A stretch of DNA of 64,000 nt from Spirodela intermedia (lineage: Eukaryota > Streptophyta > Magnoliopsida > Alismatales > Araceae). The position numbers and the translations under genes were made by a program. Each line of letters opens with the position of its first letter. Position 1 is the first letter of the stretch. Under the pieces are notes generated by a model. The model ran no database searches and was not told the origin of the DNA. It was given only the letters and a program-made list of their open reading frames with translations. Location: the NCBI GenBank assembly GCA_902729315.2, contig LR746269.1:2402501-2466500 (forward strand), given 5' to 3'. This document shows positions 17,758 through 31,575 of the stretch, piece by piece.

Positions 17758-20700
17758 TGTCTAAGCTTATTTGGTCCATTTGTGGGAAGAAAGTATAATC
17801 CATTTTAATGGTCAACTCATGTTTCATTTACTTCACGACTTTTGTGAGCGATAATTTCATTTCCTTTTGCTAAAATAAAATAAATAATTATTCCATTGAA
17901 ATATTTAGGTCGACTAAAAAAGGTAGGTACTTTAATTCTTAATAAAATATTATTCCTATTATTATATTATTGAAGAAGTCTACCTAGTGATGAACAATTT
18001 TATAAAAGGGTCAAAATAGTTTTAATATAAATAAATTTCTATTGATATTTAATATCTCCATAAATAAACACAACATGGCTCAAAATTTTGAAATGAAAAA
18101 AGTGCATAAAATCAAATTTAAAACCTTATAATTATAGAGCTGACTTTTGTTGATGAGGATCACTGCCTCTACTAATAGTTTCCATGACAAGTGGGCTTTT
18201 GTGACATGACCTTTCAAGTCTACACATGCATAAACATATGTATACTTGGAGAAGGAGACAGAATGACATGTGAATTGACATCATGTATTAAAAAAATATC
18301 ATAACAAGGGTCCTAATCATGAATGTGAGATGGCAAACTCACCCACCCAAAGTTATATCATTTCTATTCTCGAGTCCCATAGTATCTAATTGTTGCCTTT
18401 TAAATAATATTTTAAAATAATTAGTACTATCATTGTAAATGATTTTTTTTTCAAAAGTACTCCTAAAAAACCTCCATTTTTATGATAAAAAATAAAAATT
18501 CCCCATTTTTTTATCAAATATAGGTGAACTAGTTGTTCTACATCGTTAATGGATGTCAATAGTTTTTTTATGCTTTTATTTAAGTGGAATTAGGTAATAA
18601 AAAATGCCATAACTTTTTAATAACCTTATATGTGTGCAAAAAAATTATGTTTTTTTAGATCACTTTATAGATAATTTTTTCAAAAAATTATGCCCATATT
18701 TGATAGAACAGCCATATATGGCATCATAAAAAAAATTGAACAAAGGTTTTCATTTGTAGAGCTGAATTTAAATCTTAAAAAATCCAACCTTAGAAATTCA
18801 GAACACAGCTATTGACCCAATGATAAATACTTCACTAACTCAATCAGCATGCTTGGGCATCATAGAATGCATTGAAATGAGTGAGGGCATCTAATAAACA
18901 CTCAACATGCATTCCTAAAGAAAGGAGCATTTCAAAACTTGTAAACACTAGTGTGGGCATCTAATTTTTTTTTATTAATTGATCTTGTTCTTCTTAGCAT
19001 AGATGTTATATGAACTGTAAGCACCACATGGATGCCCTAAATCTGTTCTTTTAGGTCATCTTTAACGGTTATTGATGCACAAATACAAGATAGCTCATGA
19101 AATAGTGGATGCAAGCAAGATCAAGCCACTTGGACAATTAAAATGCATTGGGTCTTGCTAGGTTATAATCTAGATACTCATGTAGATAATTTTCTTTAAA
19201 TGTCAACTCATTCGACATGATTAGACTTTTTTACACCCACCCCCTCCTCTCTCTTAACATGTCCTTGCCCTAATTGGGGGCCACAACTTCCCTAGTTGAT
19301 GTTCTTAGAAAAAATATCTTTACTTAACTTAGATGTGATTTTCCAAGTTTAAATTTTATCGATATGTATTTATTTATTTTAAGCCCAACTTAGTTATTCA
19401 TTGACTTTCTTCATTCAACTTAAGTTTTAGAAAGCAGATATTTTATGATAACTAAAGCCTTGATCTTCTTACATTGTAAGACTACTATGATTATACAACT
19501 AGTTGAAATACTAAGAGAAAGGGGGGAGATGAATTGAGATTTCTAGAAGTTATGTCATTTTTTTGAACCTAGAGTGTTTTCCTACATATGTTGGTCTATG
19601 TGCCGACACAAGTAATTTGTGTGTTAATAAAAAGATGCTTATATCGACATGTGTGAAGAACAATTCTTATTAGTAAGATCTCTAAACTCTCTCTCACCAA
19701 GAACACAATAGTTATATTAGCACATCCTTAATCCAACTACTTTCAGTCTAAGAGAAATATGTCATCCAAATTTAAATATTCATCTCAAGAATACACATGA
19801 ACTAATAGAATGAATAGCTCAAATCTCAAGTTTGTCACTACATAAACTTTCTAATAAATCTGCCTCTCTCAAGCCAAATATAGTTATTAGCACAACAAGA
19901 CTCTTCAACATTCTCTTCTCACAACCTATTACCTTGAGGACCTGATGGAAATATCAATTATAATTACATAATTGTCTAATTGTTGAATTAAGTTGATGAA
20001 CATAATTCGTCATTAAAACATACAATGTAAAAATATTGATAAATAATAGTAAATTTATGAGAGTATTTAATACTTATTGGCTCATAAGTTCTCTTATAAG
20101 TTGACTTTTGCTGTGTACTATTTTTTTTAATTTGCTTGGACTTACAACTCAAGTTACTTGTTAAAGTCTTATTTTTTTATTAGAATATGCAATTTCCATA
20201 TATGTCAATCTTTCAATTATCAAATTTTTACATTCTTATAATCATTTGAATTGAAATTTGAATTGAAATTTGAATTGAAATTTTCTAACTTAATAGACAA
20301 CAACTCATCATCCTTATTATCTCTCAATCTTCGGATCTAATTTCACTTGTTTATTCATGTAGTTATCTAACATGTCATCATCGAGATAAACATTCTAAGC
20401 TTGAATTATTTATTTATTTTCTTATTAATTTTATACTTGTAATAAATTTGAAGAATCTGTATAACATCATGTAAAAAAAATTTAAATAGATTAATATTAC
20501 AGAAAAATAATTAAAGCATCATAATTATAATCCAGATGAAAATCTTTTTTCTTTCATATATATCAACTCATAGATCATGTATTATGAAGTGTGCTAACAC
20601 GTCCTACAAGCTTGCAAGACATATACTTAGCTATTCATTTATAGATCTTTCTTCAATTAGTAATTGTTTTTAAGTATTTATTTGACATAAAAACAACTTA

Positions 20701-21860
20701 ATCTCAAAGTTGAAACTCTTGTATTAAATGTTAGAACCAAAATCATGAAAGTATATTAATATTTCAATAGATTAATATGCTTAGATCATTGAAGATATGG
20801 GATGTTAACTTCAGGTCAATTTTAAGTAAAATATTTACATATCAAAGCTCAGTTTCATATTTTCTCGATATAAAACATGAATACACAACTTTATAATTAA
20901 AATTGTATTTATAATCATCAAAAACCAAGAGCATAATTGGTGGCATGATTTAAATGTGAAGAATTTATTAAAGGGTTTCAAATTTATCTGTGTATCCACT
21001 CAATGTTAGTTATCATAAAATAAATGGTCAAGATCTATAGAATTTATGATAAATATTGTTTTGAAATAAATTTAAGATTTTTTTTTAAAGAACACTATAG
21101 AATGTATGATAAATGAATACTTCAACTATTAAAAAATCAGGTTACTGTTTGAAACACTTTAATGTGTATTATACTATAACCATTGGAATTATGCCAAATG
21201 TACAAATAATGAAACAACAATCAAGTGCCACAGCTAAGATTGATTCTTTATATCTAGTTCAAATTATAAAATGATATTTACAAATATCAGTTTTGTTTTT
21301 CCATTATAAGAATAATATCATTATTTAGACATCTAAAAAGTTATTAATTAGAATTTCTTTTTGACTTACATGGGTACTAGTATGATCTCAAGACATTGCC
21401 ACTTAAATAGTAAAAGGGCAGAGATCTAGAAGCATTTGGGCACTAATATGATCTTAGAGTGTTGTGATCCCGTCATTTTAATGTAAAAAATCAAAGATCT
21501 ATAAGCATTGCCTATTTCATCATCAAAAGTACCTTCATGAGCAAAAAGAGAATAATTTTTGGAATAAATTTGATAATTTGGATCAGATTTTTTTATTTTA
21601 CATTTTTGGGACTATAGAGCTAAGAATTATTATCTAACCATACTTATTTATATGCTAAGCTAAAAAAATAAATTATAAAATTGATAAATATAAATATATA
21701 ATTTAATATTTTATAATTAATTTGCAAAACACTTTCATATTTCAATAGTTATTAACAACATTAGACTTTTGGCTAATATTTTAAGCATTATTAGAATTTC
21801 TTTGTATTAAATGAAAAGTAGATGATGCAAAAACATTATTATAAGATCATTTATATATTT
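17758..21860. other. AT-rich gene desert
   Basis: Very AT-rich DNA with stop codons in all frames. I see no coding exons, RNA genes or intact transposon. A TGTTAGAACC decamer occurs at 20729 and recurs at 23864, at the start of a candidate LTR (see the LTR entry). Confidence 0.7.
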
Positions 21861-21864
21861 TTTC

Positions 21865-24800
21865 CTAAAACCAAGGGTGTTGACAACCTAACCTCTTGAT
21901 GTGGACCTATAATAAGTAAAACAAACTATGTATAAATCATCTTAGTCAATCTCCTTTACATGGTTGCTTGGTGATCCTTCAGTGAAATATGAGACAAAGA
22001 CCAGATTGATTAATGTGTAGTAACATGATCAGATAACATAAATATGTAGGAATGCTAGACTTGAGTGGCTAGTGGTAGTCATATGTTGACATGTGGGATC
22101 ATTTGTCAAGACATCATTTATCTAGTAGTGTGTTCGTTACTGTATCAATATATATTGCTTTTAATAGTATATTGGCAACCAAACAAATGGGGCGAGACTT
22201 AGGTTGACTTTTTGGAGATTTAAGCTCAATTCACTTAGAACTTTTTTTAAGTCTTAGTTAGGCAGGCTTATTATCAAATACTGTTAAAAATCTAACATTG
22301 GTAAGCTTGAGTAATTTGAAGGAAAAAGATCTAAGTACAAACATTTGAGATATAGGCAGTAGTTTTAACATGGTTCCTTTGCATGTGAGATGGATAAATA
22401 TTTTTTATTTTCAATATGTCATTTTTGTTACATTATAGTGTACTTTTGATCACACATAATAAAAAGAAAATAAGATCTAACTTATATTGTTTTTATTTTA
22501 TCATTTATTTTTATAACCTACAACAAGCTATGACATATACGAACCTTGCATAAACTTATAAAACTCACCCATTTTCAATCCATATGAGATAAAACATACT
22601 TTCTACTGGAAGATGTAGGTATAGGCAAGTAAAAAATGGTATGAGAAATAGAAGAATGGGGATAGATTAAATAGATAAACATGGGTGAGACTCATCAACA
22701 GAGTAACTATATATTTGCAACCTTTTTGATTATTACTCTTTTTGTGGTTCCACTTGAGTTTAGATCCATGAATATTTTTTTAGATTTTTGACAACATCGT
22801 ATGAGAGTGTTATCCCTCTCAAACAGTTAACAAGGATTGAGTTGGCCCTCTTGAAAGGCTAATAAGGGGATTCCTAACTCTATAGTTTATCCTTACAGTG
22901 GATATGTTGTGACAATTTTATTTTTGTGTTCAACCTTTACTTTTTGTCTTCTTTTGATTTTAGAGTCTTATAAATTAATATCATTGTGTTCATAGTGGCA
23001 CCCAAGTTACATGATGATAAACTAAATAACTTGGAGAGAGAGAGATGGGAGATGAGAAATATGATTTGTAATTATTGTAAAAAATCAAGAAGAATATAGA
23101 GAAGTGAAACTAGGGCATGGCTCAAATCCTCTATATGTTGGACAACCTACTAAACTTGGTAAGGTTGGAAGTGGATCCAAAACAAAAGGAAAGACACATG
23201 GAAGATGAAGAAACAAGTATCATGATACAAGGAATAACTTGGTATGAATAAGCACTGATAATAAAAAGTATCCATGTATATGAACATAAAATTATGTAGG
23301 ACTAGTATTCAAGGTTGTATCGAGCCTTAGAGTAGAGGATGGCATTGCAGATGTCCTTATTCAGCAAAGCGAATCATGATGAATGGATATTTCACACTAA
23401 AGTATTCTTCTCCATGAATACGATGATAGATTGAAAGAGGTTGACGATGATAAGAGGGTTTTTAAGATGAAATGTTGACATTGTTTAGGTGGACTGATGT
23501 TAGAAACTTTTTCATAAAATTAGAGGGATTTGAAACACTAACTACTATACCATTTCGGCTCATCATAAGTGAGAAGGTTATGAGAATAGTTCTTATACAT
23601 AAAATTATAGGGATCAATTGAAAAATATATGAGAAATTTTGAAATCATATCCACTTTAATATAAAACATATTTAACAAGGTTATGAGATTAGAGATTAAA
23701 GTACAAATCACAATTCTTAAACCACATGGCCTAAACATAATTATAAAGAAAAATACACCTAATGGAAGAAATGAATAACACCAATCAGAGTTGTAATCAT
23801 AGTACAATAATAATTTTATAGATTCTACCTTGAAAATAAGGTGGATCTCATAAGGGAGAGTAATGTTAGAACCTAAAAAGTTGTATTTATGCCAAGAAGA
23901 ATTAGAGGTTGTGCGAGTTACAAGAGGATAATGTTAATGGTATTCTTGTAACTATCTAAGAGGGGTGGAATGAGATATTGAGATTCAATTATGAAAGGAA
24001 GAAGAATGAATTGTCTTTGGGTTTTGAACAATGGCATCACAAGAGTGTTAGCCCTCTCAAGTAGCTAACAAGGAGAGAGTTGGTCATCTTGAAAGGCCAA
24101 CATTGGGATTCCACATTAAATGGTTAATCTTCAATGGATTGTGTGTCCTTTTCATTCTTTATGTTCAATCTTCATTTTCTATCTTGTTTTAATTTCAAAG
24201 CCTTATCAATTTCCTCTATCATTTTTCTAAAAGCCAAGGTTTCTCTTACCAATCTAACTTACGAAGATAACAAAAGATGTATAAATCATATTAATTAGTC
24301 TCTTCCACATGGGTGCTTGGAGATCCTTCAATGATTTGTGAGGCCATATTTGATTAATGTGTAGTAACAAGATCTAATGACATACAAATGTAAGCATGCT
24401 AGATTATGTTGACATGAGGGATCATTTGCCAATGTATCATCTTGCTATTAATGTGTTCCTTTGTGTTTCAATATACTTTGCTTTTAGTACCATGTTTATA
24501 GATAGGGTCAAGTTGGTAACCAAATAAATGGGCTAGGACTTGGGTTGACTTTTTGGAAATTTAAGGGCCAATTCAATTATAGCTTTTACTCAGCCTTAGT
24601 TGGGTAGGCATATAATCAGTCATTGTTGAAATGATACCATTGATAAGTTGTAATAATTCAAAGGAAAAAAACTAAGGAAAAGGATCTCAAGGTACAATTA
24701 TTGCTAACAAGCAAGAAATGGGTGGTAGTTTCACCTTGGTGCCTAGGCATGTGAGATGGATAGTCTTTTGTTACTTTATAGAATATTGACTCAAATATGC

Positions 24801-25475
24801 CATTTTTATTATATTATGATATACTTTTATTCATACATAATAAATAACAAGAAGTTTTATGCTTCATAAATTATTAATCATATTATTTCAAATTTTTTGA
24901 GCTTGCAACAAGATTGGCATAGATGCATATTGATATGTCCTTGATCCACATAAGATTGAACTTATATTACATATTAAATTGTTCTATTTCTTACTGAGAT
25001 GAAGGTATAGGTACAAGGTAAAAAATGGTAAGACAAAGAAAAGGGATAGAGTTAAGTGGATAAACATGGCTGAAACCCACCAATATTCTCTAGATTTTGT
25101 TGAGTCATTACATCTTTTTTATTAAATAAATGATGATCAAATGGTTCTTACTCAAAGAACTTTTGAGCTTTGTTTTTGGAGTTATTGATAAATCATCGTG
25201 GTTCTAGTATGAATCTGAGCTTTCAATTGATTTATAGGGTCTCAACAAGAGAATCCCTATTCAGAAGTAAAACAATAGTTAATTTTTTGATTACACAAAA
25301 AACTCAAATTAAAATACTAAATAGGGAAAAAGAAGATTCAAGAGACCTGTACTAATCAATATAGAGTAACTATATTTGCAATCTTTCTGATCATTCCTTT
25401 TTTTGTGGTTCCACTTGAGCTGCCAACATGTGGATAAATCTTCACAAATATTCTATTTTTTTGGGTTTTATAATA
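21865..25475 (+). mobile_element. Decayed LTR-retrotransposon-like region with diverged direct repeats
   Basis: A segment at about 21865-22790 is repeated in the same order and orientation at about 24235-25470. Paired landmarks are TGGTTGCTTGGTGATCCTTC (21962) with the near copy at about 24307, TTTTTGTGGTTCCACTTGAG (about 22740 and 25400), and the AAAATGGTA(T)GA motifs near 22634 and 25023. A second shorter pair (GTGTTA-CCCTCTCAA, AACAAGGA, CTTGAAAGGC) lies at about 22808 and 24037. A purine-rich stretch (AAGGGAGAG, 23852-23860) stands just before TGTTAGAACC at 23864, the layout of a polypurine tract followed by a 3' LTR. No reverse transcriptase or integrase frame survives. The order of the short pair relative to the long pair differs between sides, so the structure is rearranged or nested. 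Confidence 0.45.
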
Positions 25476-26307
25476 CTAAGATAAAAAATATCGTCCCTTT
25501 ATTGAAGTTTTGGCTGAAGGAATACATAATTTATTAAAGCATGGACAGCAACACGTCCAACCTATGCCAGTGCAGAAACGAGTGGCGCCCAGGTCAGACA
25601 AAATCATCGTCACGAAGAGTGGGACAAATTCACAGCCGGTGGTGGGCCCTCTTCAAGCTTTCCACGGTGAAGCACGGCGACTTCTATCCCTTTGGAGTGG
25701 GGTCCTCATGGCGGGGTGTTGGGTCTCGGCCTCTCCTCCCCAATCCAGCAGGCATATGGTCCAGGATCTAACGCCAACAATCTGTTTTTTTTTTTTTTTT
25801 TCCCTGGCTCTCCCGTTCTTCTGCCCTAAAACAGCCTCATTTTCCTTGAAAACTTGTAGGCTTGCCCCTCGTTCTCCCCTCTCCCAGCCCTCTTGTCGAC
25901 TTGCGGGCGGTTGATTCTGTCGAGGCAAAATCCTCGACACTGGTCGTTTATGGTCACGACGAAGATGGTAACCAGATAAGGAGTCCCACCATGACGGTGA
26001 AACTGGCCCCGGGGAAGGCCGGCCACAAATTCTGGTGACGGGCTTGTGGTGATACTACGACACGCTGGTAGCCCCCGCTCGCTTTGGGCTTCTTCTATCT
26101 TTGACGCAGAGAGGGAGTTCTTGACAGCGGATGATGATCGGTTCAGAGATGGGTCTAGGCGGGCTCGAGTTTCTTCTCTTCTTGGTGGAGGAATGATGAT
26201 TCTGGGCAAGATTCTGTGCTTGCGTCGGCCTCACTCGCTTGGACTGGTTATGGGATTATTGAGAAAGTGATGACTCAAGGAGGAGTGCCTGTCATCAGAT
26301 TTTATAC
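25476..26307. other. Probable CHUP1 promoter and 5' leader
   Basis: Composition changes sharply from AT-rich to GC-richer at about 25540. A poly-T run lies at 25783-25802. Open frames here (both strands, up to 134 codons) have no recognisable domains. The region directly precedes the CHUP1 ATG, so promoter and 5' UTR, possibly with a leader intron, are the simplest reading. Confidence 0.5.
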
Positions 26308-29300
26308 ATGCTGGTCAGAGTAGGCTTCCTGGTTGCTGCTTCTGTTGCAGCCTATGCTGTCAATCAAGCTAAAACCGGAAAGAGGCCTCCACCTAAGAGC
26401 TTAGGTATGCTCATCCCTAATTATTCTTCCAATTTTTCTCCTGTTCCTCAGGGTGGTCTTTTGGTCGATAGAGCTGTTTTCCGACGATGCAAGTGTGAGT
26501 CTTTGGTGCAGAGAATGGCGAGGAAGGCCTCCAGCAACACCATGCAGAAGAAAAACCAGAGGAGATTTTGTTTGAAGAGTCTGAAATTAGCCAGGAGAAT
26601 ATCCATGTGCGTGGGCTCTTTTTATTTATTATTTTTTTCTCTCTTTGGTACTCTCTCTGATTGGAGCTGGTCTCTGAGTTTGTGTGCTCCAAGTCATATC
26701 TGGTAACATATGAAGTTATTTTTCTGTGGATGTGGCAGATTGCCGAGGAGGAAGAAGAGGAGGAAGAAGAAAAGAGAATCAGCAGCGTGATTACAAGTGC
26801 AACCGAGAGCAATCCCCCTCCGATGCTGGAAATCGGAGAGGATGAAGACATATTGCCTGAATTTGAGGACTTTCTCTCTGAGGAAATCGATATTTTATTT
26901 CCTGTTGACAAATTTGATGTTCAAGTTGATACCCACTATGAAACAGAGATTGCAAACAATGAATCTGAGTTGGAACGGCTGCGTAATCTGGTGAAGGAGC
27001 TGGAAGAGAGAGAAGTGAAGCTCGAAGGGGAGCTCCTCGAGTACTATGGCCTGAAGGAGCAAGAGTCCGATGTTGCAGAGTTACAGAAGCAACTGAAAAT
27101 AAAGACGGTGGAGATTGACATGCTCAACATCACCATTAATTCGTTACAGGCAGAGAGGAAGAAGCTCCAAGATGAGGCTGCTCAGAGCGTGTTGCTTAAG
27201 AAGGAACTGGAGGCAGCGAGAAACAAGATCAAGGAATTCCAGAGGCAGATGCAACTCGAGGGGAACCAGACAAAGGGGCACTTATTGATTCTGAAGCAGC
27301 AAGTCACAGAGCTTCTGGCAAAGGAGGCTGAAGCTTCCAAGAGGGATGCCGAAATCGAGAAGAAGCTCAAAGCAGCCAAGGACCTGGAGGTGGAGGTTGT
27401 GGAGTTGAGGAGGAAGAGCAAAGAGCTGCAGCATGAGAAGCGGGAGCTGGTAGTTAAGTTGGATGCTGCAGAAGCCAAAGTTGCTGCCTTGTCCAACATG
27501 GATGAGGTATGAATCTTATTTTACCCTCATTTTTAATTTTTTTATGCAGATTTTTGATTCTCCGAATAGAAGGCATTGAAATCATGAACTACAATTGGTG
27601 GTCTTGTTGTTGGATGTTTTCCCTTTTATTAGATCATGGGGATGATATGCTATGTACTCGGGGTCTATGTTCGGACAACTGGTAGCAGTGAGACTAATGA
27701 TAGATTCTTCACATTTCCCCTCATGTGGCAGGGACTTTTTACGTGGACCATGCATGTTCATGTTGACCTTTGAGGAAGGGCCCATTTATCATTGACTTTT
27801 ATATTATTCTCTCCAATGATTTATTCTGTCAATTGAAAGGGCTGCTGCAAAATCCTAGCTTTTTGTAGATTGAAGAGGGAAAGGCTGCTACATGGTTGGC
27901 GGTCTGCTGATGTAGGCACCACATAATTTATGCATTACTAACAATACCCAATCTCATCCCCCCAACCAATCTCTGCCGTTTCTACTGGTAGGATGGAACT
28001 GGAATGTTTTCTGCATGAAAGTTTTAGGTGGGCTTGTTTTGGCCGATTTTAAGTTTTATTTACCGAGGGGTTTTTAAGAAATGATGCTAGAACATGATGA
28101 ATGTTACGATTCAGATAATGAATATGCCTACACCTCGCAGGTTGAAGACAAAGATGTTCACCACTCTTTTCTCACTATTTTATTGGAATTGTGATGCTCT
28201 TTCCATTGAATTCCTGGCCAGTCTCATCATGTGGTTCCTTGTATTGAATTTCTTTCTTTTTTCTCCTTGTTTGCACCACCTTGGATGCTTATTTTGCTCT
28301 CTCTCTCTCTTTCTCTCTCTTCTTGCCGCCACTGAATAGACTGAGTGTTCTTCCTGGATGTTTTGTTGAAGGGTGAGATGGTTGCCCACGTGAGAGAGGA
28401 GGTCAATGCCCTGAAGCATGTGAACGAAGACCTCTCTAAGCAGGTGGAAGGTCTGCAGATGAACAGGTTCAGCGAGGTGGAGGAGCTGGTCTACCTCCGC
28501 TGGGTCAATGCTTGCCTAAGGTATGAGCTCAGGAACTACCAGACAACTTCTGGGAAGATCTCTGCTCGTGACCTCAACAAGAGCATGAGCCCCAAATCCC
28601 AGGAGAAAGCCAAGAGGTTGCTGATGGAGTATGCTGGGTCAGAACGCGGGCAGGGAGATACAGATAATGAGAGCATCTCCTCCCTTCCCTCCTCTCCTGG
28701 GAGTGACGACTTTGACAACGCCTCCATTGACAGCTCTTCTAGCCGATGGAGCAGTGTGAGCAAGAAGCCAACTCTGATTCAGAAGCTCAAGAGATGGGGG
28801 AAGAGCAAGGATGACATGAGTGCCTTGGCGTCCCCAACCAGGTCCTTTGGAGGAAACTCCCCCATGAGGTCCAGCATCAGCCAACGGCCCAAGGGCCCAT
28901 TGGAGGCGCTCATGATACGCAATGCAGGTGATGGGGTGGCCATCACCACTTTTGGGAAGAAGGAGGTTGATGAACCCATGGATGAACCAGACCTTCCACG
29001 TCTAAGGATACAGGTGCCATCGAGTGATTCCCTGAACAGTGTGGCCGACTCCTTCCAGCTGATGTCAAAGTCTGTTGAAGGTGTGGCTGACGATAAGTAT
29101 CCGGCATATAAAGACCGGCACAAGCTGGCTGTGGAGAGAGAGAAGGCCCTCAAGGAGAAGGCCGATCAAGCACGAGCAGAGAGATTTGGGGGCGGCGACG
29201 TGTTGATTTCAACTAGACCTCTTGAACCTAAAGCCAAAGTAGAAAGAGAAAGGACCACTTCGCTGCCGCCCAGGCTGGCTCTAATAAAGGAAAAACCTTT

Positions 29301-31575
29301 GATTTCTGCTGGTTCAGTTGATAAGCCTGTTGAAGGCAAGGTGGATTCACCACCAGTCGTTAGCCAGATTAAGCTTGCACACATTGAAAAGAGATCTCCG
29401 AGGGTGGCTAGGCCGCCTCCCAAACCAATGGGCGGGACCCCAAGTGCAGATGGTAAAGCCCCCATTACCCCAGGAGGCATACCACCTCCACCACCACGCC
29501 CACCATTGCCACCAGGTGCACCTCCGCCTCCACCACCACCTGGTGGGCCACCTCGCCCTCCTCCTCCTCCCCCGCCTGGAGGCCTCTCAAAAGGCAGTGG
29601 AGGTGCAGACAAGGTACACAGGGCTCCTGAGCTGGTCGAATTTTACCAGTCTTTGATGAAGCGTGAATCCAAGAAGGAAGTATCCTCCGGGGGCTCTGCA
29701 ACATCCAATGTGGCAAGTGCCAGGAGCAGCATGATTGGAGAAATTGAGAACAGATCAACATTCCTGTTAGCGGTACACATCAATCCTCAACCTTGTCTTC
29801 TCATGTCATGTGAATTCAATCAGATGATCCTGGTTTTTTTTTTTTTTTGTTTTTTCTGATGGGGGTTCCAAAATAATTTCTGCTAATTCAGGTAAAAGCT
29901 GATGTGGAGACGCAAGGTGATTTTGTCCAATCTCTGGCAGCTGAAGTCCGAGCAGCTTCTTTCACCCGCATTGAAGATCTTCTTTCCTTTGTAAACTGGT
30001 TGGATGAGGAGCTTTCATTTCTGGTATGCCCTCTTCTTGTTCATAAGTGTGAAGTCATGGGGATTTTCCTTTTAAGGATCGATCCAAATGTAGTTCAGTT
30101 CCCCGTTTCTTTCTTTCAGTTTTAGCGACCACAGCTCTTTTACCTGTTTTCTTTATCTTTATCTATTGGTGTCTCTTTTGTAGGTTGATGAACGGGCTGT
30201 TCTTAAACACTTTGACTGGCCGGAGGGAAAGGCTGATGCATTGAGGGAGGCAGCTTTTGAGTATCAGGACCTCATGAAGCTGGAAAAGCAAGTTACGACT
30301 TTTGTTGACGATTCAAAGCTTCCATGTGAACCTGCCCTGAAGAAGATGTATTCATTGCTGGAGAAGTGAGCATCTCTGACCCGCTGCTTGCATCATTAGG
30401 GTTCTTAGCTAGTGGCCCTACTGCCCTCAATAATTCCAGTTGGCTCATGCATCCTCATGAAGGAAGAAAAATGAACTTGAATCGAATTCTCTATTAAATT
30501 TGAAGGGCATGCATTTATTTATCGACTGCATTCCAATTATTTTCTTCTTTTCTGTTGTTTTTTCTTTCTTGTTGTGATGGGTGGGTAAAGAATACAATGC
30601 GACCAAGTAAATGCTCATCGACATCTCCTATTATCTTACTCTTACTTCCCCTAAACCACAGGTTGGAACAGAGCGTATATGCTCTGCTCCGGACACGAGA
30701 CATGGCAGCCTCACGCTATAGGGAGTTTGGAATCCCCACAGATTGGTTGTCAGATACGGGCGTTGTCGGCAAGGTTTGTTTCTACCTTCTGTACCACTTT
30801 TCATTTTCTTCATTAGCTTGCTAATTCAGGAATGCCAAGGTTTTACCCACTTCAAGAAAGCTGCAAATTTTGTACTCATCAGCATGCCCATGTGCAGAAA
30901 CTCAGCTATTCTACATGTTTAGATGTAATCCTCATCCTCTTTAAAAGAATCCAGCCCTTCAGAGCGTCCTCCCATAAAAGCAGATCTTCCACCCAGCGTG
31001 GCCATCAACACCTTTCGTTGCCATTGAAGGTTTCTCAATTGCTTGTTCTTCATACATCGCAGATAAAGTTGTCGTCAGTTCAGTTATCCAGGAAGTACAT
31101 GAAGCGTGTCACCTCAGAGCTTGATGCTATGGGTGGACCAGAAAAGGAGCCGAACAGGGAGTTCCTACTGCTGCAAGGTGTTCGATTCGCCTTCCGCGTT
31201 CATCAGGTGCGTACTGCAACTTGCTAGAATAATTTCGTACTGAAATAAATATATTAGACTGGGTGTTTGAACGCGTACAAAACTCCACTCAGCAAGCCCG
31301 TCCAAGGCACGTTTGAATAATCCCATATGGAGTGAGAGCAGTTAAGCAAGTGATTAGGGCCTACAGGGTGACTGGACTTTCTACAGATGTGCTTAATGTT
31401 TCAGTCATTCCTGGAGATCATATGGGTTCTTACTGAGCTTTTGCCTCCCCCCCCCCGTTTTTTTTCTCTCTTTCTTTTTCAGTTTGCTGGGGGCTTCGAT
31501 GCAGAGAGTATGAGGGCCTTTGAAGAGCTGAGGAGCCGGGTCGGCTCGCAAACAGGGCCAGCAGTTGCAACTTGA
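26308..31575 (+). CDS. CHUP1: CHUP1, chloroplast unusual positioning protein
   Basis: This protein links the chloroplast outer envelope to actin and is needed for chloroplast positioning and photorelocation. Nine exons: 26308-26404, 26512-26606, 26739-27506, 28372-29772, 29892-30023, 30184-30365, 30662-30773, 31063-31206, 31483-31575. All phases agree, giving 1007 aa, as expected for the family (about 1000). The N-terminus MLVRVGFLVAASVAAYAV is the hydrophobic outer-envelope anchor. An acidic stretch and DILPEFEDFLS follow, then a long coiled coil (about residues 105-400, Glu/Lys/Leu heptads) and a polyproline block (about 690-725, blocks of PPPPPP), the profilin-binding-type region. The conserved C-terminal domain holds VDERAVLKHFDWPEGKAD and ends FAGGFDAESMRAFEELRS. 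Exon 2 was placed by phase (ENGEEG...) because the nearer AG gives an early stop. It converges with the GET3d gene to its right. Confidence 0.96.

Noticed and set aside
23538-23807. Minus-strand open frame of 89 codons with Phe/Tyr/Ile-rich product
   Set aside because: The hydrophobic composition follows from AT-rich DNA inside the decayed repeat; no retroelement or transporter motif is seen.
29166-29612. Gly-rich open frame of 148 codons, minus strand
   Set aside because: It is the antisense of the CHUP1 polyproline and neighbouring coding region; the glycine runs are mirrored proline codons.
30832-31227. Open frame of 131 codons, plus strand
   Set aside because: It spans a CHUP1 intron and one exon in the wrong frame; the real exon 31063-31206 is used in another phase.
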